A DNA stretch of 64,000 nucleotides from Verrucomicrobia bacterium LW23 (lineage in GTDB: Bacteria > Verrucomicrobiota > Verrucomicrobiia > Methylacidiphilales > UBA1321), in NCBI GenBank assembly GCA_003054695.1, contig QAZA01000056.1, forward strand, positions 124,001 to 188,000. The letters run 5' to 3'. Below are positions 8,837-18,048 of the stretch, one piece after another. Within the stretch, counting starts at the first letter, position 1, and the number at the start of each line of letters is the position of its first letter. The notes below the pieces were generated by a model that saw only the letters and a list, made by a program, of their open reading frames with translations, did not search any database and was not told the DNA's origin. A program made the position numbers and the translations under genes.

Positions 8837-9172
8837 GATTGGCATGGACGTATAGGAGCCCTGTCCCAGCCAGGGTGAGACATTTTCTGCCTTGCGGATT
8901 GACGTGCGCCACCACGCCATCACGCTAGCAAAATCTCATCGGCTAACGTTGTGCACGTGTCCACACGTATGTGCTGGAGCGGCATGGCTCGCTTTACCTT
9001 TGTGCTTCAGGCGGTGCCTGGTGTAATGTAGGGCTTCAATGAAGGCACACATGTGCCCCGGCCGATTCAACGCCTTTGGTTACGCTGCCAAAAGCATTGA
9101 TTTCCACGCCACCCGGGATAACATGCGTGCCTTCTTGTCTTCACGCCACGCAACGCCACCCCTACGCACGTA
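8837..9172. other. Intergenic region, no gene seen
   Basis: These 336 bases between the RHH gene and nadC carry no supportable ORF or RNA gene. Several CACGTGT/ACACGT half-sites near 8955-8975 give small imperfect palindromes. The nadC promoter is expected here. Confidence 0.3.
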
Positions 9173-10030
9173 ATGCCCGTCACTCCCCCCGATTCCCCCA
9201 TCCTGCGCGAGGCCGTAACCCGTGCCCTGGGCGAGGATCGCGGCCCCATGGACATCACCTCCATGGCCGTCGTGCCCGAAGGCGCCCAGGCCTCCGCCCG
9301 TATCTTTGCCAAGGAGCCCTGTACCCTGGCCGGCCTCGTCGTGGCCGTGCGCACGTTTAACGAGGAAGACCCATCTCTTTCACTCCGTGAGACTTCCGAA
9401 GACGGCGCGCAGCTGCAAAAAGGCGCCACTGTGCTGGAGATACGCGGCAACGCCCGCTCCATCCTCACTGCGGAGCGCACCGCGCTCAATTTCATCCAGC
9501 AACTCAGCGGCGTCGCCACCCGCACCCGCCAGTTTGTCGACGCCGTTGCCGCCACCAGATGCCGCATCCTGGACACGCGCAAAACCGCTCCAGCCCAACG
9601 ACATCTGCAGAAATACGCCGTGCGCTGCGGCGGCGGCACCAACCACCGCATGGGCCTGTACGACATGGTGATGATGAAGGACAATCACCTGGCCCTGATG
9701 GGACCTGGCAGCACCTGGGCGCACGCCGTCGAGCGCTGCCGCAACCTCGCACCGGAGACGAAGATTGAGATCGAAGCCGATACGCTGGAACAGGTTGCGT
9801 TGCTGGCGCAGCTCCCGATCGACCGAATCCTGCTCGACAACATGACCAACGAGCAGATGACCGAAGCCGTCCGCATCATCGCCGGCCGCTGCGAAACCGA
9901 AGCCAGCGGCAACATGACGCTCGAGCGCGTCCCTTCCGTCGCCGCCACCGGCGTCGACTTCATCTCCGTTGGCGCACTGACGCACTCGGTAACCGCTATC
10001 GACTTCAGCCTGGAACTCGTTCCGCTTTAA
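9173..10030 (+). CDS. nadC: Nicotinate-nucleotide pyrophosphorylase (carboxylating)
   Basis: It converts quinolinate and PRPP to nicotinate mononucleotide and CO2 in de novo NAD synthesis. The 285-residue product is normal length. The N-terminal domain has EDRGPMDITS and a sandwich/barrel-fold lipoyl-like region (ILEIRGNARSILTAERTALNFIQQLSG). The core PRTase motif ILDTRKTAP..KYAVRCGGGTNHRMGLYDMVMMKDNHL contains the substrate-binding Arg, Lys and His residues. EIEADTLEQ and ILLDNMTNEQM follow, with a C-terminal ISVGALTHSV. RKTAPAQRH departs slightly from the common RKTTPGLR. nadA and nadB are not in the window. Confidence 0.97.
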   Translation: MPVTPPDSPILREAVTRALGEDRGPMDITSMAVVPEGAQASARIFAKEPCTLAGLVVAVRTFNEEDPSLSLRETSEDGAQLQKGATVLEIRGNARSILTAERTALNFIQQLSGVATRTRQFVDAVAATRCRILDTRKTAPAQRHLQKYAVRCGGGTNHRMGLYDMVMMKDNHLALMGPGSTWAHAVERCRNLAPETKIEIEADTLEQVALLAQLPIDRILLDNMTNEQMTEAVRIIAGRCETEASGNMTLERVPSVAATGVDFISVGALTHSVTAIDFSLELVPL

Positions 10031-10195
10031 CGGCTTAGCGTGGGTGAGTTTTACCACCGTACCCTGTCGAAAAGGGGAGCCCGAAAGCGCCGCGCTCCCC
10101 GTCCTTGACCGTGCCTCCGTCTTATGGCACTATCGCCCCCTTTTCCCGGCGACGCGCACGCCGCGTACGGGACTTTAACCCCCATCTATCGACCC

Positions 10196-11734
10196 ATGGC
10201 CCAGCAGCAAGCACAAGAACGTAACGCGATTTCACCCCGCCGGGCCGAGAATTTCCCCGAGTGGTACCAGGCCGTCGTTACGGCCGCCGACCTTGCGGAA
10301 AACTCGGATGTCCGCGGCTGTATGGTCATAAAGCCTTGGGGCTACGCTATTTGGGAGCTCATTCAGCAGCAGCTGGACAAAAAGTTCAAAGATACCGGCC
10401 ACTCCAACGCCTACTTTCCGCTCTTCATCCCGCTCAGCTACCTGGAAAAGGAAGCCGAGCACGTCGCAGGCTTTGCTAAAGAGTGTGCTGTTGTCACACA
10501 TCATCGCCTCGAAGTCGGCCCGGACGGCAAACTCCGCGCCGCCAGCCCCCTTACGGAGCCCCTGATCGTCCGCCCCACATCGGAGACGATTATCGGCGAA
10601 AGCTACTCCCGCTGGGTGCAAAGCTATCGCGATTTGCCCATCCTCCTCAACCAGTGGGCCAACGTCGTCCGCTGGGAGATGCGCCCCCGTCTCTTCCTGC
10701 GCACCGCGGAATTCCTTTGGCAGGAAGGACATACAGCGCATGAGACTGAGCAGGAAGCGCGCGAGGAAACCGAAAGGATGCTGGGCGTGTATCACGAAAT
10801 GATGCGTTATCATCTCGCACTTGATGTCGTCACCGGCCGCAAAACCGCCAGCGAGCGCTTCGCCGGCGCCGTCGATACCTACTGCCTGGAAGCCATGGTG
10901 CAGGACCGTAAAGCCGTGCAGGCCGGCACCTCCCACTTCTTGGGCCAGAATTTTGCAAAAGCCTCTAATATCCAATACCTTAGCCGCGAGGGCGTGAAGC
11001 AGCATGCCTGGACGACCAGCTGGGGCGTCAGCACCCGCCTCATCGGCACGCTCATCATGGCTCACTCCGATGACGACGGCCTGGTGCTACCGCCGCGTGT
11101 TGCGCCTAAACACATTGTGATTATTCCGGTTACACCCAAGGAAGACACGAAGGCCGCAGTGCTGGAAGCCTGCGACAAGCTGGCCGAACGCCTCCGCGCT
11201 CAGTCCTTCCATGGCGAAGCGATTCGCGTGCAAGTAGATACGCGCGAAGTCACCGGCGGCTCCAAAGCCTGGGACTGGATCAAAAAGGGCGTTCCGCTGC
11301 GCGTCGAAATCGGCCCGCGCGATATCGCCGGCTCCGCCGCCATGGTCGCCCGCCGCGATCGCCCCCACAAATCGCGCGATCTCATTGCGTGGGACCAACT
11401 TGTGGCGGATGCACCGACTATTCTGGAAGACATCCAGTCCACGCTCCTCGCCCGCAACCAGGCCTTCCGCAAGGAAAACATGGTGCCCATGGATGACAAG
11501 GACAGCTTCTATAAGTTCTTCACCCCCAGGAACTCCGGTCGCCCGGAGATCCACGGCGGCTTCGCCCTGGCCCACTGGTGCGGCTGTCCGGACGTGGAGG
11601 AGCAAATCCGCAAGGACCTCTCCGTCACCATCCGCTGCATCCCGGACGATCCCGCCATCGCAGCCGAGCCCGGCATGTGTATCTTCTCAGGTAAGGAGAG
11701 TGCGCAGCGCGTTGTCTTTGCGAAGTCCTATTAG
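10196..11734 (+). CDS. proS: Prolyl-tRNA synthetase, type 3 (archaeal/eukaryotic-like, no INS editing domain)
   Basis: It charges tRNA-Pro with proline. The start MAQQQAQERNAIS at 10196 gives 512 residues and family-like N-terminal ends; an upstream in-frame ATG at 10124 adds 24 residues without homology-like features. Class II motifs are visible: motif 2 around EMRPRLFLRTAEFLWQEGHTAH, HAWTTSWGVSTRLIGTLIMAHSDDDGLVLPPRVAP as motif 3, and PIHIVII-like KHIVIIPVTPK for the anticodon-binding domain. The C-terminal zinc-binding-like domain contains HWCGCPDVEEQI and ends in Tyr, as in type-3 enzymes. It lacks the roughly 180-residue INS editing insertion of the E. coli type. Confidence 0.97.
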   Translation: MAQQQAQERNAISPRRAENFPEWYQAVVTAADLAENSDVRGCMVIKPWGYAIWELIQQQLDKKFKDTGHSNAYFPLFIPLSYLEKEAEHVAGFAKECAVVTHHRLEVGPDGKLRAASPLTEPLIVRPTSETIIGESYSRWVQSYRDLPILLNQWANVVRWEMRPRLFLRTAEFLWQEGHTAHETEQEAREETERMLGVYHEMMRYHLALDVVTGRKTASERFAGAVDTYCLEAMVQDRKAVQAGTSHFLGQNFAKASNIQYLSREGVKQHAWTTSWGVSTRLIGTLIMAHSDDDGLVLPPRVAPKHIVIIPVTPKEDTKAAVLEACDKLAERLRAQSFHGEAIRVQVDTREVTGGSKAWDWIKKGVPLRVEIGPRDIAGSAAMVARRDRPHKSRDLIAWDQLVADAPTILEDIQSTLLARNQAFRKENMVPMDDKDSFYKFFTPRNSGRPEIHGGFALAHWCGCPDVEEQIRKDLSVTIRCIPDDPAIAAEPGMCIFSGKESAQRVVFAKSY

Positions 11735-11749
11735 TTGCCGAGCGTAAAG

Positions 11750-11795
11750 GGATGGTGCTCAAGTGCATGAATGCAAGCCACTTGGGCGCCCATCC
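11750..11795 (+). terminator. proS: Stem-loop after proS
   Basis: GGATGG..GC..CAAGTG pairs with CACTTGGGCGCCCATCC across a 13-base loop, starting 15 bases after the proS stop codon. The stem is interrupted once in the middle. A short T-rich stretch (TTGATTTG) follows. It is the likely proS terminator. Confidence 0.5.
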
Positions 11796-12047
11796 TTGAT
11801 TTGTCGCCAATTTGACGCAAGTTGAAAGAAGAGACCTGTGTTCTGCGATAGAACAGCAACTTTTTCCGCATTTGTTTTTACCGACAATTGTATTGATAAA
11901 GTGCTTTTCATTGCACGGTCTTTCGCTACATTTCACGTGTTGACACGCTCGCTTGCCGCGGACGCCCTGCCCCCTAGGGCGACGAGCACCCGCACGCCGT
12001 GACGGCGCTCACCAACGGGGAGGGACCCACTTTTGAACACCACCGCC

Positions 12048-12131
12048 ATGACTATTTGCACCCAGATCCCGAGTTTTCGCGTTGTTGTTGCCGAAGCTCC
12101 TGCTCTGATTTCTAACTCACGCTGGTGGTGA
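12048..12131 (+). CDS. Possible leader peptide ending in Trp-Trp
   Basis: A 27-codon ORF starts at the ATG at 12048 and ends RWW-stop at 12131, just 23 bases before the chorismate mutase start. CACCACC at 12038-12044, directly upstream of this ATG, is perfectly complementary to GGTGGTG at 12124-12130, which covers the two Trp codons and the stop. Translating ribosomes could therefore change the fold. Tandem Trp codons upstream of an aromatic-pathway gene recall trp leader peptides. No terminator hairpin with a U-tract is seen before the structural gene, so any control would be translational or Rho-based. This is inference from position and codons only. Confidence 0.35.
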   Translation: MTICTQIPSFRVVVAEAPALISNSRWW

Positions 12132-12154
12132 CACTTACGACTCCTGATCGACGC

Positions 12155-13213
12155 ATGAACATCCCTGCGCTGCGCCAAAAGATCGACGAGCTCGATCAAC
12201 GCCTGCTCGCCCTGCTCAATGAGCGCGCGGAGCTTTCTTCGTCCGTAGGACGCTGGAAACAGGCGCACCAGGAGCCCGTTTTCGTACCCGAGCGCGAGGA
12301 AGCGCTGATGCGCACGCTCGTCGCCGCCAACCGCGGCCCCCTCACAAGCTCCGGATTACGAGCAATTTATCGCGAGATTTTGTCCAGCTCCCGCGCCTGC
12401 CAAAAAGCCTTCAGCGTGGCCTGCCTGGGCGCCGCCCACTCCGCGGCCTGGCACGCCGTGCGCCTGCGCTTTGGTGCGAGTGACCGCGTGGTGCCCGTGG
12501 AAACCGCGTCGGAGCTTCTGCGCGCGCTGGAAGAGGGCGATGCGGAAGTGGCGCTCCTCTCCCGCTCCGATCTCCTGAAGGCCTATTTGCCCAAGAAGGG
12601 TGTGCTGCGCAACGAGTTAGGCACGCGCCTCTTCATCTGCGGTGAGGTTCGCCTCTCCGATGCCCTCCCCGACGACGCGCAAAAGTCTCCCCTTACCGCT
12701 GAAGATCTTGCGCATCAACACGATGCCCGGTTTGAGCTGCCTGCGGGTGACGACGATATCAGCTTCCTTTCCATCCCGCAAGCTGTTGTCGATACGGCAT
12801 TTAAGCCGATCAACGGCTCGCACCGCGGTGCCGCTGCCAGTGAGCCCGAATCCGGCTCGGCTGTTGCAAGTCTGTTGCGCCAGACAACCGCGCATGCCGG
12901 GGATGCTGTCTTTTTTCTGCTCAGCCGCAGGCCTGTTCCAGAAGGGCCTCACCTCAAAACACTGGTTTGCATTTCAGCTCCACGCGGTGAGGAGATGGAT
13001 AGCGTATTGCGGGAATTGATGAGCGCTTCCGATATTATTACAACAACATGGGACACGTTGTCGCACGGATCCAAGCCGGGACACGTTTGCCACCACCTGG
13101 AGCTGGAAGGAGCGGTAGCACAATCGGTCGTCGAGGCCGCGCTCGTTCCGGCATCTGATAAAATCACGATAAAGCATTTAGGCTTCTATCCAGAAACGCA
13201 GGTATATGGCTGA
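12155..13213 (+). CDS. Chorismate mutase (AroQ) fused to a degenerate prephenate dehydratase/ACT-like region
   Basis: From ATG 12155 the 352-residue protein begins with an AroQ-class chorismate mutase domain (about 1-85): LRQKIDELDQRLLALLNERAELSSSVGRWK, then VFVPEREEALM and the helix ending YREILSSSRACQ, the usual link into prephenate dehydratase in P-proteins. The following region has the expected size and order, with GAAHSAAWHAV in place of GPEGTFSHQAA. The catalytic Thr-Arg-Phe motif is not seen. An ACT-like C-terminus (LKTLVCISAPRGEEMDSVLRELMSASDI, then GFYPE) remains. The mutase is probably active; the dehydratase probably is not, or is extremely divergent. The stop overlaps the next gene start by 8 bases (ATGGCTGA), implying translational coupling. 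Confidence 0.85.
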   Translation: MNIPALRQKIDELDQRLLALLNERAELSSSVGRWKQAHQEPVFVPEREEALMRTLVAANRGPLTSSGLRAIYREILSSSRACQKAFSVACLGAAHSAAWHAVRLRFGASDRVVPVETASELLRALEEGDAEVALLSRSDLLKAYLPKKGVLRNELGTRLFICGEVRLSDALPDDAQKSPLTAEDLAHQHDARFELPAGDDDISFLSIPQAVVDTAFKPINGSHRGAAASEPESGSAVASLLRQTTAHAGDAVFFLLSRRPVPEGPHLKTLVCISAPRGEEMDSVLRELMSASDIITTTWDTLSHGSKPGHVCHHLELEGAVAQSVVEAALVPASDKITIKHLGFYPETQVYG

Positions 13214-16200
13214 AGCACGGCCCCGCAAAGGCAAAGGCAAAACCAATAAGCGATTGGGTCGCTCCCCGGACAACGGATCCGGAGACGACAGGGACACGAA
13301 TTGGACCGAGTCAGAGGCACAGGATTCGGACGTGGCACAACCAAACGAACCATTGGACGACGCTCAGAACCGGGCGGAAATCGAGGAATCGGCTTCCGAA
13401 ACGGAGCGGAACGTCACGCCTGCATCCGACGGAGAAGGGGCGGCATCACAACTTTCGGCCGTGAAGGATGCAGCGACCGCAGCCAAAGGTAAGTCCGGCC
13501 CTCCCCCGTTTGCGGTGCCCGCCGGCGACGCCAAATACGTGCCTTCCAGTGTGGAAGTTGTTGTGGCGGAGAAGGATAGGTCAAATGGACATTCGAATGG
13601 CGGCAATGGCGGTGCCCATTCGTCGCGCGAGAAAAGCAGTGCGCTTCCCGACCTCCCGGACATCCCGATTTTGCCACCCACCCGCAAGTCTTCCACTCTC
13701 GATAGCCTGTTCGACGACGACTTGCCCGCCGATAGCGGCGACGACCTGGGCAGTGCCTGGGACGACGATTTGCGCCCCGACGATGAGCTCGCGTCGCTGA
13801 TGGGCGGCGCGGACGATTTTGACGTGGAAAGCCTTCTGGCCCAACATGAAGCAGAAGCCCGCGCCCGAGCCGCCGCCAAGGCGTCGCCGGAAAAGGAGGC
13901 TCCTGCCAAAGCTGTCAAACCCTCAACGGCCCAGGCCCCAGCCGCACCCTCGGTGCCTGTAGTGGCCGAAGCGGCGCCGCTCTTTCAGATTGATCCGCCA
14001 TCAAGGGCTGAGTCGGAAGTCTCTGCAGACGAAGCACATCCGCTGCTTGAAGTTTCGCCGACCGCTGGTGCGGAGGCCCCGATGTTTACGCCCCCGCAAG
14101 CGCAGGAAGCAGCTTTACCTATTCTGCCGCAGGGACTTACAGCGAAGGAGATTGCGGCGGAAGCAGCGCAGGCCAAGCGAGAGTCTCAGGTGGTGTCTAA
14201 TGCTGGTACAGAAGACTTAGTGCTTCCGGAAGTTGTTGCAAAACAACCCGTTGTAGAAGATGCTAAGGCCAGGCCTGTTAAGCCGCCCGTACTGCCGAGT
14301 GCGGTGGCGACATCTGTTGCGGAAGCTCCGCAAAGTGTTGAGCCGCAACAACGAGTAGTCGAACCAGTAAAGGCGACGTCGCGTCCACCTGCACTGCCGC
14401 CAACTCTCCCGGTTGGGGATGCGACGCCGAAGGCAGAGGTCATCGCAGAACAATTGTCGCCCGCTGCGCCGGAAGTTGTTGCTGCTGTGGAAGTTCCTGC
14501 GCAGCCTATCGCCAGTGTGCCGCCTGCGCCTGCCGCACCTCCGGTTGAACCGGTCTATAAGCCTAACATCTTTCATCAGGTTCCGGAAGATGTTGATGTG
14601 GAATCACTTCTGGTTACTGACGACACTGAAGCTCCTGCGGAGGAAGGCAGTAAGGATAGCACCCCTGCAAAGTCAGCGGCTGCAAGCTTCTTTAGAGATA
14701 AGACGAAGGCCGGGCGACTGGCGACGGGGACAGCGGTGGGCGATGAGGCGGATACGATTCCGCAACTGCCCGAAGCCGTTGTGCATGGCTCGGCTCGGAT
14801 CGAGCATTCCGAAGGCTTTACTACTGAAGAAGTTGCGTCGAGCGATACGGTGGAGCAGCAGATGCTTGCTCACCACGCCAACGCACCCGTGCAGGAAGTG
14901 ATGGAAGCTCCTGAGCCGGAGGTGTTTCTGCCGCCCGCGCTTCCTGAGCCCGAGCCGGAACCCGAGCCACCTGCGCCGGTGGTCGCGGTAGCGACTCCTC
15001 CCGTCTCCCCGCCGCAAGTAACTGCCCCCGTTGTGCCTGTGGCTCCAGTGGCAGCGGCTACGCCCCAATTGCCCCAGACTGTTGTGCAGCAACAGGTTAC
15101 GCCAGCCAGGGCGCCTCTCACGGCACCTACTGTGGCTTCTGCGCCTGCTCCCGTTGTCCCACCTGTTACTGCACCTGCAGCACCGCCCGTGCAGAGCATT
15201 GTGCGGCAAGTGGTTACGCCGGTTAAGGCACCAGTCGCTACAAGTTCTGCTGCACCGGTCGCGCCCGCTGTACCTGTACCGACAGAGTCGCCTGGCGTCA
15301 CTCCACCTTCCGTGCCGCCGCCCGCACCCGCAGTGGTTGCGCCCGTGGTTGAGCCGGCGCGTCCGGTGGCGGCGGCATTGCTTCCCTCCGCGGTAGTGCC
15401 TGCAGCTGCGCATGTTACGCCGCCGGCGCAGCCTCGGGAAACCGTGGTTGCGGCTCCGCCTTTGGCAGCGGCTGCTTCTTCGGTCGTACCAGCTGCGCAA
15501 CCGCTTGAACAAGAATCGGTTGCACATGTTGTGTCTCTGGTTCCGCCGCCTCCGATAGAGGAGGACGTAGCGCCGGCGTTGCCGCCCGTTCCGTCGGAAG
15601 CCCCTGTGGCACAAGCTGTTGTGGCGCGGGAAGTGCCAGAGGCCGCCAGCGCCCCAGCTCCCGTCGAGTATCCTGCTGTTCAACCGCAAGTAGAAGAGCG
15701 GCAACCTGTTACGGTGTCGGACGTGCCGGAGCTTCCTGTGTTTCCTGAGGCCGTCGCACCTGCCGAATCCGAAGCGGTTGCCTCGCTTCCGCCGGTTCCG
15801 GAAGAGCCAGAAATCCCTGTCTTCGAGTCCACACCGGGGCCGGTCGCGGTTGAGCTTCCGCCCGTACCTGAGTTCACGCCCGTGGTGTCACCGCCTGAAG
15901 TGCCTGATGCCCAACAGGATGCCGCTGTAGTTGCGCACAGTGACGCATTGTCGCCGTTACCCCCGGCGCCGGTTGCGGATAGCCAGGCTGAAGAAGCGCC
16001 CGTTGCGGCCGATCCGTTGCCGGAGTTTCCGCCTTTGCTCCCTGAGCCCGCCATTGAATCCATTGCTGCGGAGCCCGAAGCCTTTTTGCCGCCGCCTCCC
16101 GTAGAGGAGTCGGCTGCGTATGCGTTTGGTGCGCCGGCTGGCGAGGGTTGGGCGGAGCTTCCTCCGCCGCCTGCGGATGAACCTGAGGATCAACAGCTTC

Positions 16201-17978
16201 CGCCGGTTCCCGAAGAGTTTGCCGCCGCGGTGCCGCCTGTTCCGCAGGAGGATGTTGCTTTTGCGCCCCCTCCCGTGCCGGAGTTTGGCGAGATGCCGCC
16301 ACCGCCGCCGGACTTCGAGGAATTGCCTCCTGTCCCGACGGACGATGCGGCGAGCGGGGAGCCGGCGTTGCCTGGTTTTCCCGATATCCCGCCGCCGCCC
16401 AGCGCCGAGGACGACGCGGCGCAAGTACCTGCGGTGCCGGAGTTTCCGCCGGCGGATATTCCCGGGCTCCCGCCGCTTCCCGCCGAGATGGGGGTGACGC
16501 CGTCCGATCGTCGCAGCTCGCGCCCGTCGCTGTTGGGTGCGGAGCCTACGCGCATTACGAAGCTTAGCCGTAAGCCGGAGCATTTGCTGACGCGTCGCCG
16601 CAGCAAGACACTCACGGGGGGCACGAGCTTTGGGCGTTTGCCGGAGGACGGCGGCGCGGAAGATCAGGGCGGATCTGTAAATGCCGTAGAAGCAGGAACT
16701 TCCACAGATCAGGGAACTGAAACCGGCCAAGGCCGCTTTACGCGACGCGCGGGCGACGGCAGTGGGCGTATGGCCCCTCCTCGCGAGCTCGCGGGGGCGC
16801 GTAAGCCTAAGGCCGCGGTGCCTGCCGGGCCGCCTCGCACTCTCGCCCAGATGGCGCTTTGGGTGTCGGCCCACATGCTGCTATGGTGTGGCCTTTTTGT
16901 GCTGCTTGTTGCTATGTGGGTGAGCACGGTGCTGTACTTCCGTGAGACGCGTGTAGAGGGTGTGATTATTCCGCCGCCGGATACGGCGAAGATTACGGAA
17001 ATCTTTATCGTTAATGACTTTAGCGGGGATATTGGCGATTTGCGCACCCGCCTTCGCGAGCAGCGGGCGCCGTTGATCGCGCGGATGCAGGAGCGTGAGG
17101 AGCGCATAGCGAACATTCGCCGCGAGATGGAGGCGAAGGATGAGCAGGTGAAGCGCTGGCTCTCGGAAATTGAGGCGAAGGAGGCGGAGTTGAAGGACGT
17201 GCTGGCGAATGTTGTTGCAGAGCGCAACAAGATTTCCAAAGGGCCTGGCAGCGAGCTGATGGCGTTGTATGAACAACGGCAGAACGCGCTTCGACAGGAG
17301 ATTGAGGAGCGCGCGCAGGCGCTGAATCTGGAGAACTTCAAGGGCACCAAGGAGTATCCGTCGCCGGACGTCTGGCTGAATAATTACAGCATTGCGCTGT
17401 ACGGCACCCCGGCGGCGACGGCCACGAAGGAGAAGGAGTGGGTGCAGAAGAAGCTAAGCGAGTGGCGCGACTTTGTGAAATATTACGAGGAGCGCGCGCA
17501 GGAGTTTGCTTCGCAACTACGTGCGGTGGAAGGCGTTGTGGGGCCAAAGAAGCAGGAGGTCACGCAGGTGACCGAGGAGCTTCGCGCTCGGATTTCGGAG
17601 GCGCAGCAGTCCATTGGGCCGCTGAAGGACGAGATTGCGCGTGTGGAAGTGGACCAGACGGCGGATCGCGGCGTGGAGGCGACCCTGGACCAGAACTTCC
17701 TGCTGGAGCTTCAGGGCATGCCGGACCTGCACAAGAAGCGCTCCATTGCGGTGGATAACAACCGCTTCTCCCTCAGGCACTTGCAGAAGAAGGAGACGGG
17801 GCGCCTTCGCGAGTGGGAGGTGGGCACCTACAGGGCCTTTGTGCGCATTAACGTTGGCGGCGAGGAGAACTGGGCGATTGGCGAGTTTCCGATCCAGGAC
17901 TACGACACGACGCGCGTGATTATTCCGCCGGCGGCGTTCGAGCCGATATTGAAGATCCTGAAAGACGGCCTGGATTAA
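13206..17978 (+). CDS. Giant proline-rich single-pass membrane protein with C-terminal coiled coil
   Basis: 1590 residues. Residues 1-1200 are predicted disordered, rich in Pro, Ala, Val and Glu, with acidic patches early (DDDLPADSGDDLGSAWDDDL, DDFDVESLLAQHE) and degenerate PPVPE/LPPPP repeats later. A basic stretch (TRITKLSRKPEHLLTRRRSKT) precedes one membrane segment at about 1216-1240 (LWCGLFVLLVAMWVSTVLY). A long coiled coil (about 1270-1485) and a compact C-terminal domain of about 100 residues follow. By the positive-inside rule the Pro-rich part is cytoplasmic and the coiled coil periplasmic, so it could span or tether envelope layers. No family is recognised. It overlaps the chorismate mutase gene by 8 bases, an unexplained coupling. 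Confidence 0.85.
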   Translation: MAEARPRKGKGKTNKRLGRSPDNGSGDDRDTNWTESEAQDSDVAQPNEPLDDAQNRAEIEESASETERNVTPASDGEGAASQLSAVKDAATAAKGKSGPPPFAVPAGDAKYVPSSVEVVVAEKDRSNGHSNGGNGGAHSSREKSSALPDLPDIPILPPTRKSSTLDSLFDDDLPADSGDDLGSAWDDDLRPDDELASLMGGADDFDVESLLAQHEAEARARAAAKASPEKEAPAKAVKPSTAQAPAAPSVPVVAEAAPLFQIDPPSRAESEVSADEAHPLLEVSPTAGAEAPMFTPPQAQEAALPILPQGLTAKEIAAEAAQAKRESQVVSNAGTEDLVLPEVVAKQPVVEDAKARPVKPPVLPSAVATSVAEAPQSVEPQQRVVEPVKATSRPPALPPTLPVGDATPKAEVIAEQLSPAAPEVVAAVEVPAQPIASVPPAPAAPPVEPVYKPNIFHQVPEDVDVESLLVTDDTEAPAEEGSKDSTPAKSAAASFFRDKTKAGRLATGTAVGDEADTIPQLPEAVVHGSARIEHSEGFTTEEVASSDTVEQQMLAHHANAPVQEVMEAPEPEVFLPPALPEPEPEPEPPAPVVAVATPPVSPPQVTAPVVPVAPVAAATPQLPQTVVQQQVTPARAPLTAPTVASAPAPVVPPVTAPAAPPVQSIVRQVVTPVKAPVATSSAAPVAPAVPVPTESPGVTPPSVPPPAPAVVAPVVEPARPVAAALLPSAVVPAAAHVTPPAQPRETVVAAPPLAAAASSVVPAAQPLEQESVAHVVSLVPPPPIEEDVAPALPPVPSEAPVAQAVVAREVPEAASAPAPVEYPAVQPQVEERQPVTVSDVPELPVFPEAVAPAESEAVASLPPVPEEPEIPVFESTPGPVAVELPPVPEFTPVVSPPEVPDAQQDAAVVAHSDALSPLPPAPVADSQAEEAPVAADPLPEFPPLLPEPAIESIAAEPEAFLPPPPVEESAAYAFGAPAGEGWAELPPPPADEPEDQQLPPVPEEFAAAVPPVPQEDVAFAPPPVPEFGEMPPPPPDFEELPPVPTDDAASGEPALPGFPDIPPPPSAEDDAAQVPAVPEFPPADIPGLPPLPAEMGVTPSDRRSSRPSLLGAEPTRITKLSRKPEHLLTRRRSKTLTGGTSFGRLPEDGGAEDQGGSVNAVEAGTSTDQGTETGQGRFTRRAGDGSGRMAPPRELAGARKPKAAVPAGPPRTLAQMALWVSAHMLLWCGLFVLLVAMWVSTVLYFRETRVEGVIIPPPDTAKITEIFIVNDFSGDIGDLRTRLREQRAPLIARMQEREERIANIRREMEAKDEQVKRWLSEIEAKEAELKDVLANVVAERNKISKGPGSELMALYEQRQNALRQEIEERAQALNLENFKGTKEYPSPDVWLNNYSIALYGTPAATATKEKEWVQKKLSEWRDFVKYYEERAQEFASQLRAVEGVVGPKKQEVTQVTEELRARISEAQQSIGPLKDEIARVEVDQTADRGVEATLDQNFLLELQGMPDLHKKRSIAVDNNRFSLRHLQKKETGRLREWEVGTYRAFVRINVGGEENWAIGEFPIQDYDTTRVIIPPAAFEPILKILKDGLD

Positions 17979-18048
17979 GCCAGGCGGGATGGGCAAGTTG
18001 CGGCGGTTGCCGGGTACCGCCGCACTGCAGGGAAGTGCCGGGCCGGCT

